From CBDDEH01 sp965226865 (lineage in GTDB: Bacteria; Chloroflexota; Dehalococcoidia; Lucifugimonadales; JAGWBF01): a stretch of 64,000 bases of DNA. The notes below the pieces were generated by a model, which was not told the DNA's origin, made no database searches, and was given only the letters and a program-made list of their open reading frames with translations. Positions 16,980-23,765 of the stretch are shown here, piece after piece; positions within the stretch are counted from its first letter, which is position 1; every line of letters starts with the position of its first letter. The stretch covers positions 310,001-374,000 of the forward strand of contig CBDDEH010000004.1 of the NCBI GenBank assembly GCA_965226865.1, written 5' to 3'. Position numbers and translations under genes: made by a program.

Positions 16980-17768
16980 CTACAAGTTGGCAATAGAGCG
17001 GCCGGCGGTGTAAGCAGCCAGGATGAGAATCGCTATGGCAAAGGCGCGTGTCAGTATTTCCGACCGGATTTTATCTGCGATCCGCTTACCAACAACGACT
17101 CCAGCGAGACCGGCAGCGGTGAAAGGCAGAACGACGTCCCAGGGAATGTCGACGGCACCGATCCGCGAGACCAGGGCAGCGGTCGCGTGAATGGTTATCA
17201 CCAGAAGTGAAGTTGCTACTGCCTGGTGCATGGTAAAGCCCAAGATAAGCGCCAGCGCTGGGACTATCACGAACCCCCCACCTATCCCGAAGAAGCCGGT
17301 GGCAAACCCGAGAACAGACCCGGCCACCAGTACCTTGACGACCGTCCGGAGATCGACCTTCAGGGGTCTACCGGTCGTTTCGTGATCGCCTGGTTTAGAT
17401 ACCATAGTAGGTCTGTGGCTACGGCGGATCATTGCCCAGGCAGCGATTACCATAACGCCCGAAAAGGCGAGCAAAAGGACGTCTGGGTTGACCGCCTTAT
17501 TGAGGAAGGAACCACCTACCGACCCTGTGACCCCGGTAAGACCGAAAAGGATCCCCGGTAGTATTCTGACTCGTCCAGATCTTAGATTGACCACCGTCCC
17601 CACCAAAGCAATAGACCCTACAATAATGAGAGAAGTGGCCGTGGCAACCTTGGCTTCCAGCTGAACGGCGTATACGAGAAGGGGTACAGCTAGGATTGAG
17701 CCCCCGGCTCCGAGCGATCCTAGAGTAAGCCCTACAAAGAATCCAAGAGGCGAGGCCAGTATTTCCAT
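16980..17768 (-). CDS. TauE/SafE family sulfite/sulfonate exporter-like permease
   Basis: A 262-residue polytopic membrane protein with about eight hydrophobic segments arranged as two homologous halves. The family glycine-rich words are present: LGFFVGLTLGSLGAGGSILA near the N-terminus, and GFATGFFGIGGGFVIVPAL opening the second half. Members export small sulfur-containing anions such as sulfite or sulfoacetate, though many are uncharacterised. It is monocistronic and converges on the ABC operon. Start is ATG at 17768. With the ComDE-like decarboxylase at 27-28 kb, a sulfonate link is conceivable but unproven. Confidence 0.88.
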   Translation of the reverse strand: MEILASPLGFFVGLTLGSLGAGGSILAVPLLVYAVQLEAKVATATSLIIVGSIALVGTVVNLRSGRVRILPGILFGLTGVTGSVGGSFLNKAVNPDVLLLAFSGVMVIAAWAMIRRSHRPTMVSKPGDHETTGRPLKVDLRTVVKVLVAGSVLGFATGFFGIGGGFVIVPALALILGFTMHQAVATSLLVITIHATAALVSRIGAVDIPWDVVLPFTAAGLAGVVVGKRIADKIRSEILTRAFAIAILILAAYTAGRSIANL

Positions 17769-17892
17769 GCGGCTAATCTTCGCATAAGCTGGGCAAAAAG
17801 GCCCGCATTTAGCTACTGCTCAAAGTGTCTTTCTTGGTGAGCCGAGCTGGATGGTGATAAATATCAGGGAGAAGGGAGGCAAGTAAACTGGA

Positions 17893-17964
17893 GCCCCAGG
17901 GGGGATTCGAACCCACCAACCTGCCGATTACAAGTCGGCTGCGCTACCTTTGCGCCACTGGGGC
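17893..17964 (-). tRNA. tRNA-Thr (anticodon TGT)
   Basis: A 72-nt cloverleaf on the minus strand. The acceptor GCCCCAG pairs with CTGGGGC, the anticodon arm CCGACTTGTAATCGG has a loop CTTGTAA giving anticodon TGT, and the T arm contains GGTTCGAATCC. No CCA is encoded. A consensus promoter lies upstream at 17999-18027. Confidence 0.96.
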
Positions 17965-17998
17965 ATATTGGGCTTCGAATACGGTCCTGCCAAGGCTC

Positions 17999-18027
17999 AG
18001 TATATTTGGCCTAGCTAGGACAGTCAA
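17999..18027 (-). promoter_or_regulatory. Sigma-70 type promoter of tRNA-Thr
   Basis: On the minus strand, TTGACT (18022-18027) and TATACT (17999-18004) are separated by exactly 17 bases, about 35 bases upstream of the mature tRNA. Confidence 0.65.
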
Positions 18028-18065
18028 CACAATCTATGACCCGCAACGTACTCTTGGAAGGGTGC

Positions 18066-18143
18066 TATAATCTCGCCTTCGGTTGGTGATGAAACCAATC
18101 ACGGACATTCCCGGTGTGAACCACACTTGATTGGGAGGAGCCC
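18066..18143 (+). promoter_or_regulatory. -10 box and structured 5' leader of the cupin gene
   Basis: A perfect TATAAT lies at 18066-18071 (the -35 is unclear). The leader of about 65 bases contains mutually exclusive pairings. CCAATCA (18095-18101) can pair with TGATTGG (18128-18134), enclosing a GTGTG/CACAC hairpin and touching the Shine-Dalgarno GGGAGGAG. ATCAC (18098-18102) can instead pair with the upstream GTGAT (18086-18090). This could be a cis-acting switch. I do not recognise a known riboswitch class. Confidence 0.4.
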
Positions 18144-18479
18144 ATGCAAGTAGTTAAAGTATTTTCCGGTGACGACGGCGAGTCCCACTTCGAGGACCTG
18201 ACTCCCGACGATCTGGAAAAGTTATTGGAGCGGTTAGACGATGCGCCTCTGAAGCTGAATCGCATCCCGCCAGACCTGGATATGGACTACCATCCAGCGC
18301 CGCGACTGCAGCTCGTGGTAAACCTGTCCGGTGGCGTCGAGTACGGAACGGCTGATGGCGGCAGGCGGCGTTTGGGTACCGGAGACATCTTGGTAGCGAC
18401 GGACTTGACAGGCCGTGGTCACACGATGCGAAACGGCTCCGAGACCCGCTACGCCATCAACATCCCACTGCGACCCTAA
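18144..18479 (+). CDS. Small single-domain cupin protein
   Basis: A 111-residue protein with a cupin-like C-terminal half. Features include PRLQLVVNLSGGVEYGTADG, then RRLGTGDILVATDLTGRGHTMRNG, which resembles the second cupin motif with His in GHTM. The first motif is weak and lacks a clear HxH, so metal binding is uncertain. The N-terminal 45 residues (DDLEKLLERLDDAPL) are acidic and probably helical. The ATG at 18144 is preceded by a strong GGGAGGAG. The gene converges on the PFK gene with 7 bases between stops. The substrate is unknown. Confidence 0.7.
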   Translation: MQVVKVFSGDDGESHFEDLTPDDLEKLLERLDDAPLKLNRIPPDLDMDYHPAPRLQLVVNLSGGVEYGTADGGRRRLGTGDILVATDLTGRGHTMRNGSETRYAINIPLRP

Positions 18480-18486
18480 GTCGAAC

Positions 18487-19692
18487 TCAGTGCTGGTTAT
18501 CCAACAGCCTCGGGTACTTGGGGAGCGGGCCGCCGATCAGCGGCCGCGCATAGCCAACGTAATCTGAGGTGGGGAGCGCTGCATCCGCGTCGAAATATTC
18601 CTGTGGCAAGACTTTGACTTGGCCCGCGATGTTCTCCAAAGGCGTCAGACCCGTGTCGCAGGAATATCTCCTCCCGGGCTGCCTTACCAGGGTCACCATA
18701 CGGTGCGTCTGTCCTTCCAGGGCGTACCTAACGGCCGCTTTTCCTACCAGGTGTGCTTCGGCGGCGTCGGTTCCGGAAACGCAAGCCATCATAGACCGCT
18801 GAATCGTGCCCGGTTTCTCAAACCTGGTCCGTACCTTTAGAGCCCGGCTGGCGATCTCTGCCAGGTACCGGGCCGGTCCTTCGTAGTATTTGTGGCCGAA
18901 GTCGTCGACGTAATAGGGCTCTCGACCGCTACCCAGGGGCCCCGCCTTGCTCTGGGCATTCTCCGCTGTGACGGCCACCGCATACCCCCACCGCCGGTAG
19001 GCTTCCTCGATCCGGTCCAGGAAGTGACCTTCGTCCACCGGCACTTCGGGCACGACGACGAAGTGGGGAGCATCCATCGCCGACCTTTTGCCAAGGACAG
19101 CGGATGCCGCCAGCCATCCGGCGTCCCTGCCCATTACCTCGATGACGGTGATTGGGCAGGCGTCGCCCATCGCCTCGGCGTCCTTGCCCGCACCCATGGT
19201 CGCCAGGGCTACGAATCTGGCGGCGCTGCCGAAGCCAGGGCAATGGTCGGTCACCATCAGGTCGTTGTCTATGGTCTTCGGGATGTGGATGGCCGTTATT
19301 TCAGTATCGGTGCCCGCCGTCTGTCCGGCAATCAAATGGGCGGTCTCGGCCGTGTCGTTCCCTCCGATGGTGAAAAGAAACTTGATACCCAACTTCTTCA
19401 ACGTCTCGAGGACGGCCGGTATTTCCTCGGGGTCCAGGTTGCGGCGGCCCGTGCCCAAGGCGGCTCCCGGACTCCTGGCTATCCTTGGCCACGCCTGCCT
19501 GGATTGCTTGCGGAGGTCCAGCAGTTCTCCCTTCAACACTCCAGCGATCCCATGGACTGCCCCATAGATCTCCCCGAAGGCGTTGTGGTCGTAGGCTTGT
19601 TGCACCACTCCGGCGAGGCTCTGATTCATGACCGGAGTAGGGCCGCCGGACTGGATGACCAACACATTGTTCTTTCCTTTGGCGTTAATCAA
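18487..19692 (-). CDS. 6-phosphofructokinase, PPi-dependent type
   Basis: Phosphorylates fructose 6-phosphate. The residue pattern points to pyrophosphate rather than ATP as donor: PKTIDND (138-144), where ATP enzymes have PGTIDND, and an Asp at the discriminating position of the GGxD loop (TIGGNDT, 109-114). The Asn before it replaces the usual Asp of GGDD/GGDG. MGRDAGWLAA and the C-terminal family regions are intact. 401 residues is normal for the group. The longest frame starts at TTG 19692, but GTG 19665 or the adjacent TTG, preceded by AAGGAAAG, may be the true start (L/MLVIQSGGPTPV). It would allow reversible glycolytic flux together with the pgk and tpiA genes at 44-46 kb. Confidence 0.88.
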   Translation of the reverse strand: MINAKGKNNVLVIQSGGPTPVMNQSLAGVVQQAYDHNAFGEIYGAVHGIAGVLKGELLDLRKQSRQAWPRIARSPGAALGTGRRNLDPEEIPAVLETLKKLGIKFLFTIGGNDTAETAHLIAGQTAGTDTEITAIHIPKTIDNDLMVTDHCPGFGSAARFVALATMGAGKDAEAMGDACPITVIEVMGRDAGWLAASAVLGKRSAMDAPHFVVVPEVPVDEGHFLDRIEEAYRRWGYAVAVTAENAQSKAGPLGSGREPYYVDDFGHKYYEGPARYLAEIASRALKVRTRFEKPGTIQRSMMACVSGTDAAEAHLVGKAAVRYALEGQTHRMVTLVRQPGRRYSCDTGLTPLENIAGQVKVLPQEYFDADAALPTSDYVGYARPLIGGPLPKYPRLLDNQH

Positions 19693-19841
19693 TACAACTC
19701 GATTCGTTTACATAAGACCCATAAGTAGCCCGAGAATGCCTATTCATTCTAACGTTAAGGATATGGGCGGTAAACTCGCCATGTTCTCTTCCGGTGCATC
19801 CTTCCGGGTGATGGACTATAATCAAAAGTTGGAGGGTAAAC

Positions 19842-21110
19842 ATGCCAAGCAATTACGAAGTCGGTGTTCATACTATTTTGCTAGCACCTGTGGGTCCGCG
19901 CGTCAAGGCTACCCTCGAAGAGTACGCCCAACGCATGGGTATGCCCTTCAGTGAGTATGCCAAGACCCGTATCGGCTTCATGGGCGCACTGCTGGCCCTG
20001 AACCAGGCAACGGGCATGCGGGTGTATGACGTTGAAGAAGATGAGGCCTTCGACGAATCGGCTATAGTGGCCCGGCACAAAGGCCCCGACTTTATCCTGG
20101 ACGACCAGACCCACATTTTGTTTCGTAAGAGCGGCTATAAGGACATTTCGTCGGAAGGCTCCGAGTACATGGAGATTGTTGGCGACTTCCGGAAGCTTAA
20201 CGTTCCTGGAAGCCAGGGTGTGAAAGAGCTCACCAAGGACACCTGGTTGAAGGAGGTTTTTTGGGAGTCGGACACCGACGTCACCTTCCTGAATACCCTT
20301 GCCTGGAGCGACTTTTTCGGTGGGCAAGACTACTTCCCCACTGAGGAATGCGTGGAGGTGGCCCAGGAGATAAATAGCCAGTATCCCGGGCGGGTAATGA
20401 CTCTGGGTACCGTGGAGCCCAACCAAAAAGGGCATCTCGATAAGCTGGAGTACTATATCAAAGAGCTCAAGATGGATGGTCTCAAGCTGTATCCCTGGGA
20501 TGCCACCTCCAAGCGCGGGTGGTTCTGTGACGACGAGAAGGTGGCCTACCCATTGTGGGAGAAGTGTCTCGAGTTGGGTGTGGACAAGATCCACATACAC
20601 AAGGGGATGCCGGTCCAGTGGGCGATGGGGAAGTACGTCCACCCGGCCGACGTCGATCAACCGCTAAACGATTTCCCTGACCTTAAGTTCATCATCTACC
20701 ACGCCGGGTTTCCTTACCTGGACGAGATGACCGGCCTGGTCAAGGCCCTGGGCGCTCGCCCCAACCTGTACGCCGAGATAGGCGGTACCTTCGCCATTCA
20801 GGTGAACACACCGGTTGCCCTCGCCCACACGATGGGAAAGCTGCTGAAGCACATCCAGCCAGGCCACATTACCTGGGGCACCGACGCCCCAATTTTCGGT
20901 CCTCCCCAGTGGGCCATCGAAGCCTTACGTAAGTTCACCATGCCGGACGAACTGGTCGCGGGCTATGGGTATCCCTACATAACCGACGAAGACAAAGAGA
21001 TGATCTTCGGAGGTAACATAGCCAGGCTCTACGGCCTCGACGTGGATAAGATCAAGACCCAGGTCAAGGGAGACAAGCTGTCGCAGGCAAAGGCGGCTGC
21101 CGGCAAGTAA
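19842..21110 (+). CDS. Amidohydrolase family 2 protein
   Basis: A 422-residue metal-dependent hydrolase or decarboxylase of the amidohydrolase-2 (ACMSD-like) superfamily. The C-terminal half carries the recognisable core: IHIHKGMPVQW, FPDLKFIIYHAGFPYLDEM, LYAEIGGTFAI, ITWGTDAPIFGPPQW and a final GGNIARLYGL. The N-terminal 100 residues are atypical (VGPRVKATLEEYAQRMGMPF) and lack the usual DxH opening motif, so this is a divergent subfamily. A TATAAT box (19817-19822) and GGAGGG precede the ATG. It is followed after 10 bases by an FmdB-type zinc-ribbon gene, presumably co-transcribed. The substrate is unknown. Confidence 0.85.
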   Translation: MPSNYEVGVHTILLAPVGPRVKATLEEYAQRMGMPFSEYAKTRIGFMGALLALNQATGMRVYDVEEDEAFDESAIVARHKGPDFILDDQTHILFRKSGYKDISSEGSEYMEIVGDFRKLNVPGSQGVKELTKDTWLKEVFWESDTDVTFLNTLAWSDFFGGQDYFPTEECVEVAQEINSQYPGRVMTLGTVEPNQKGHLDKLEYYIKELKMDGLKLYPWDATSKRGWFCDDEKVAYPLWEKCLELGVDKIHIHKGMPVQWAMGKYVHPADVDQPLNDFPDLKFIIYHAGFPYLDEMTGLVKALGARPNLYAEIGGTFAIQVNTPVALAHTMGKLLKHIQPGHITWGTDAPIFGPPQWAIEALRKFTMPDELVAGYGYPYITDEDKEMIFGGNIARLYGLDVDKIKTQVKGDKLSQAKAAAGK

Positions 21111-21120
21111 AGGAGGGCCT

Positions 21121-21414
21121 ATGCCCAGATACGACTACAAATGCTCGGAATGCGGGGGTGTCTTCGAGGCTACCCACAGCATGTCCGACGAACCGGTCAA
21201 ACAGTGCGAACTGTGTGGCAACTCCTCGGTAAAAAGGCTCATTTCAGCGCCGATGTTAAACACTATCAAGTCGGGGAGTCCGACCGGGGCCAAGTACGAG
21301 AAGATGGCCGACAAAGAGATCCAGAATATGGAAGATGAGCCGATAGCCGAGATGGAAAAGGACGAGGAGATGGCCCAGACCCTGAGGATTATGCGAAGCG
21401 GAGCTATCGATTAG
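21121..21414 (+). CDS. FmdB family zinc-ribbon protein
   Basis: A 97-residue protein with an N-terminal FmdB/CxxC_CXXC_SSSS zinc ribbon: YDYKCSECGGVFEATHSM, then QCELCGNSSVKRLISAP. Two CxxC pairs would bind one zinc. The C-terminal half is charged and probably helical. These proteins were named as putative regulators in methylotrophs, but their role is generally unclear. It begins 10 bases after the amidohydrolase stop with an AGGAGG-like site, so they likely form a two-gene operon. Confidence 0.88.
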   Translation: MPRYDYKCSECGGVFEATHSMSDEPVKQCELCGNSSVKRLISAPMLNTIKSGSPTGAKYEKMADKEIQNMEDEPIAEMEKDEEMAQTLRIMRSGAID

Positions 21415-21434
21415 GGCACCGAGCTTACCAGACT

Positions 21435-21731
21435 TTAGGTTGACGCCCTGACCTCGTATTTCTTCACCCAGTACTCCCCCGTGTAAAGGGGCTCCATCTC
21501 CCGAGTATACTTCTGGCGTTCCGGACTTCGATCGTAGTTTTCCATGTCATCCCTGGTTCCCCAGACGGTGATGGACAGGCCTTCATCCAGGTTCTCTGTG
21601 CTCCTTAGCAGTTGCCGGCTGACAAACCCCTTCTGGTGTTTCGTGGCTGGCTCTACGTTGTCGCTGTACCATTTCTCGTATTCGCCCCATTTGCTCGGCT
21701 TCAGCTTGCCGCCGACCATCTTGACGTACAT
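21435..21731 (-). CDS. ABM-like dimeric alpha-beta barrel protein
   Basis: A 98-residue protein resembling the antibiotic-biosynthesis-monooxygenase/dimeric alpha-beta barrel fold. It has an N-terminal strand MYVKMVGGKLKP, then helix WGEYEKWYSDNVEPATKHQKG, then strand FVSRQLLRS, and finally ITVWGTRDDMENYDRSPERQ. Members are small oxygenases or stress sensors acting as dimers. No catalytic residue is diagnostic, so the function is open. It is the only gene on this strand between the FmdB-like gene and lipB. Start is ATG at 21731. Confidence 0.65.
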   Translation of the reverse strand: MYVKMVGGKLKPSKWGEYEKWYSDNVEPATKHQKGFVSRQLLRSTENLDEGLSITVWGTRDDMENYDRSPERQKYTREMEPLYTGEYWVKKYEVRAST

Positions 21732-21836
21732 TCGTCTCCTCCACGGTGATTTCGGTTATCGTGGCGCCATTGTAGAGCCAACTAAGGCCCTTATCAACCG
21801 GTACTTTCATGGCAAGCCCTCACTAGGGGCGAGAAG

Positions 21837-21865
21837 TTTACCTATCCTGGTACCGGTTCTATAAT
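21837..21865 (+). promoter_or_regulatory. Sigma-70 type promoter upstream of lipB
   Basis: TTTACC (21837-21842) and a perfect TATAAT (21860-21865) are spaced by 17 bases, 30 bases upstream of the lipB ATG. Confidence 0.65.
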
Positions 21866-21894
21866 GGTCCCACAACTGTAGCCTGGATAAACCC

Positions 21895-22575
21895 ATGCCA
21901 TCCAAAGCGGTATGCCAAATCATTAACGCCGGAATAGTCGATTACTCTGCCGCATGGGAGATGCAGCTCACCATAGCATCCCGGGTTGCCGAGGGCACAC
22001 AGCCCAACACTCTCATGTTTTTGGAACACCCTCCTGTATACACCATTGGTCGCCGGGGCACCCGCGACCACGTGTTGCTTGATGATGCCGAGCTTGCGGA
22101 ACGCGACATTTCCCTGCACGAGGTGGACAGGGGCGGTGAGGCTACCTATCACGGCCCCGGGCAGCTCGTGGCCTACCCGGTGGTCAACCTCCGGGAGTGG
22201 GGCGGCCCGGTGAAATACGTCCGGACCCTGGAGCAGGTGATCATCAAGACGCTGACCGACTTCGGCATCCACGCCGGGCTGGTGGAGGGGAATACGGGCG
22301 TATGGGTTGGAGATGAGAAGATCGCCGCAATCGGGGTCAAGATGAGCCGCGGCGTCACCTATCACGGGTTCGCCATCAACGTTAACACCGATTTGTCTTA
22401 CTTCGACCACATCATTCCATGTGGCATAACCGATGGCAGAGTTACTTCAATGGAACGTGTCCTTGGACACTCAGTCGAGATAGAGGTGGTGTCCTATAGT
22501 CTGGCGTACCATTTTGGCCAGGAGATGGGACTCCGCATGGTGCAGGACGACTCCGTTCAGTTGATGAACGCATAG
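21895..22575 (+). CDS. lipB: Lipoyl(octanoyl) transferase LipB
   Basis: Transfers octanoate from acyl carrier protein to apo-lipoyl domains, the first step of de novo lipoate attachment. The 226-residue protein has the signature GGEATYHGPGQLVAYPVVNL, then the Lys-containing KIAAIGVKMSRGVTYHGFAI, then the catalytic Cys in IIPCGITDGRVTSME. Length is typical. It has its own promoter, and a short uncharacterised gene follows 13 bases downstream. Start is ATG at 21895. Confidence 0.95.
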   Translation: MPSKAVCQIINAGIVDYSAAWEMQLTIASRVAEGTQPNTLMFLEHPPVYTIGRRGTRDHVLLDDAELAERDISLHEVDRGGEATYHGPGQLVAYPVVNLREWGGPVKYVRTLEQVIIKTLTDFGIHAGLVEGNTGVWVGDEKIAAIGVKMSRGVTYHGFAINVNTDLSYFDHIIPCGITDGRVTSMERVLGHSVEIEVVSYSLAYHFGQEMGLRMVQDDSVQLMNA

Positions 22576-22588
22576 TTTAGGAATAATC

Positions 22589-22933
22589 GTGTTCTTAGAA
22601 GTAGAGGTCTCAGAAGGCTCCAACAGCCCCCTTTCCCTTACGAGGATGTTCGATACGAAGGAACAGCCCATACCGGTGACTAGGATAATTACTGGCGATC
22701 TTGATGGGAACGACACTTGGTGTGAGGTGACCGGCTGGTCCGAGGCCGGTCCCTGCCCGGCTTACGCAGCCCTTGTGGAGGACTCGGGAGAAGGAATCGC
22801 TCGACTCATCTATGGTGGAGACCATGGGATACGGCTCAAACGGTCCGGTCTCGGCGAGCCATGGGACCTCGCCAGCCCCCGCCAATGGGGCGAGGCATGC
22901 CTTCTTCTGGACAAAGACGCTGAGGTAGCTTAG
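22589..22933 (+). CDS. Hypothetical protein downstream of lipB
   Basis: A possible 114-residue protein that I do not recognise. The start is GTG at 22589; an ATG at 22649 (MFDTKEQP) is an alternative. The sequence is a balanced mix with no membrane segment or signal peptide. It follows lipB by 13 bases on the same strand and ends 12 bases before the convergent PIG-L gene, filling the gap exactly, which favours a real gene. A shorter frame on the opposite strand overlaps it and is less convincing. Confidence 0.45.
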   Translation: MFLEVEVSEGSNSPLSLTRMFDTKEQPIPVTRIITGDLDGNDTWCEVTGWSEAGPCPAYAALVEDSGEGIARLIYGGDHGIRLKRSGLGEPWDLASPRQWGEACLLLDKDAEVA

Positions 22934-22945
22934 ACAGGCTCTTTT

Positions 22946-23656
22946 CTAGCCCAGCTTGAAGTGCTTGAAGCGCTCGGCGTACTGGACTCCCTCTTTCTCG
23001 CCGGCCTCCCGCCTCCATTTCCTCATCCAGTCGTCGTTTTCGTGGCCTTCACCGAGCTGTGAAACGTGCTGCTTCAACGCCTCAACCGCTATGTCGATAG
23101 AGTCCGAAACGTCGATCCACTTGTCGGGTTCCTCGGCGTGCATTACCAGGACTTCCCGGACTTTGTGGGGTTCGAGGCCCTCCTCAAGTAGCTCAGGGAA
23201 GGTCAGCCGGTCCCTTGCCGCTGGAAAAACGGCGGAAAGGGTTGCCTCTCCGGCCGCTAAATGGTCCGGGTGGCCATAGTAACCATTGCCTCTCAGGGTA
23301 CGTACCGGGCCCTGAGAAATTATCACATCGGGTTTGTGTCTTCTTATTTCCCTCGCTATGTCGCGGCGTAGCTCCAGGGTTGGCTGGAGCATCGAGTCTT
23401 CGTATCCAAGGAACACCACGTCTTTCAAGCCCAGCACCTTTCCTGCCGCGATCTGCTCCCGTTTACGCGTGTCCGCCAGGCGCTTTGGCGTCATGTCGGG
23501 CTCGGAGCTGCCTTTGCTGCCGTCGGTGCAGATAACGTACACCACCTCCATCCCCTCGCGGCACCATTTTGCCACGGTCCCGGCGCAACCGAACTCGGCG
23601 TCATCGGCGTGGGCCACGACAACCATGCCACGACGGTACGGTTCTTCCTGGTCCAT
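22946..23656 (-). CDS. PIG-L/LmbE family N-acetyl-sugar deacetylase-like protein
   Basis: A zinc-dependent deacetylase of the LmbE family, which includes MshB and BshB of mycothiol and bacillithiol synthesis. The 236-residue protein carries the metal motif VVAHADDAEFGCAGT (family AHPDDxE, here Ala for Pro), TRKREQIAAGKVLG, and the third ligand in YGHPDHLAAGEA. No signal peptide is seen. It lies 109 bases downstream of the CysRS/GT2 fusion gene on the same strand and may share its transcript. That pairing is the reason to consider a thiol- or glycoconjugate pathway. Deacetylation of another N-acetyl glycoside is equally possible. Confidence 0.9.
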   Translation of the reverse strand: MDQEEPYRRGMVVVAHADDAEFGCAGTVAKWCREGMEVVYVICTDGSKGSSEPDMTPKRLADTRKREQIAAGKVLGLKDVVFLGYEDSMLQPTLELRRDIAREIRRHKPDVIISQGPVRTLRGNGYYGHPDHLAAGEATLSAVFPAARDRLTFPELLEEGLEPHKVREVLVMHAEEPDKWIDVSDSIDIAVEALKQHVSQLGEGHENDDWMRKWRREAGEKEGVQYAERFKHFKLG

Positions 23657-23765
23657 GGATACCTCCCTGGGTCGAGATAACGATATGACGAAACTATTAT
23701 ATTAGTCCCGCGCAAGTACCGGGCAATAGTGAAGACAGGTCTGCATTAGCCAGCGTAAAATCAGG

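Noticed and set aside
18892..19728. Plus-strand open frame of 278 codons
   Set aside because: It is antisense to the phosphofructokinase gene.
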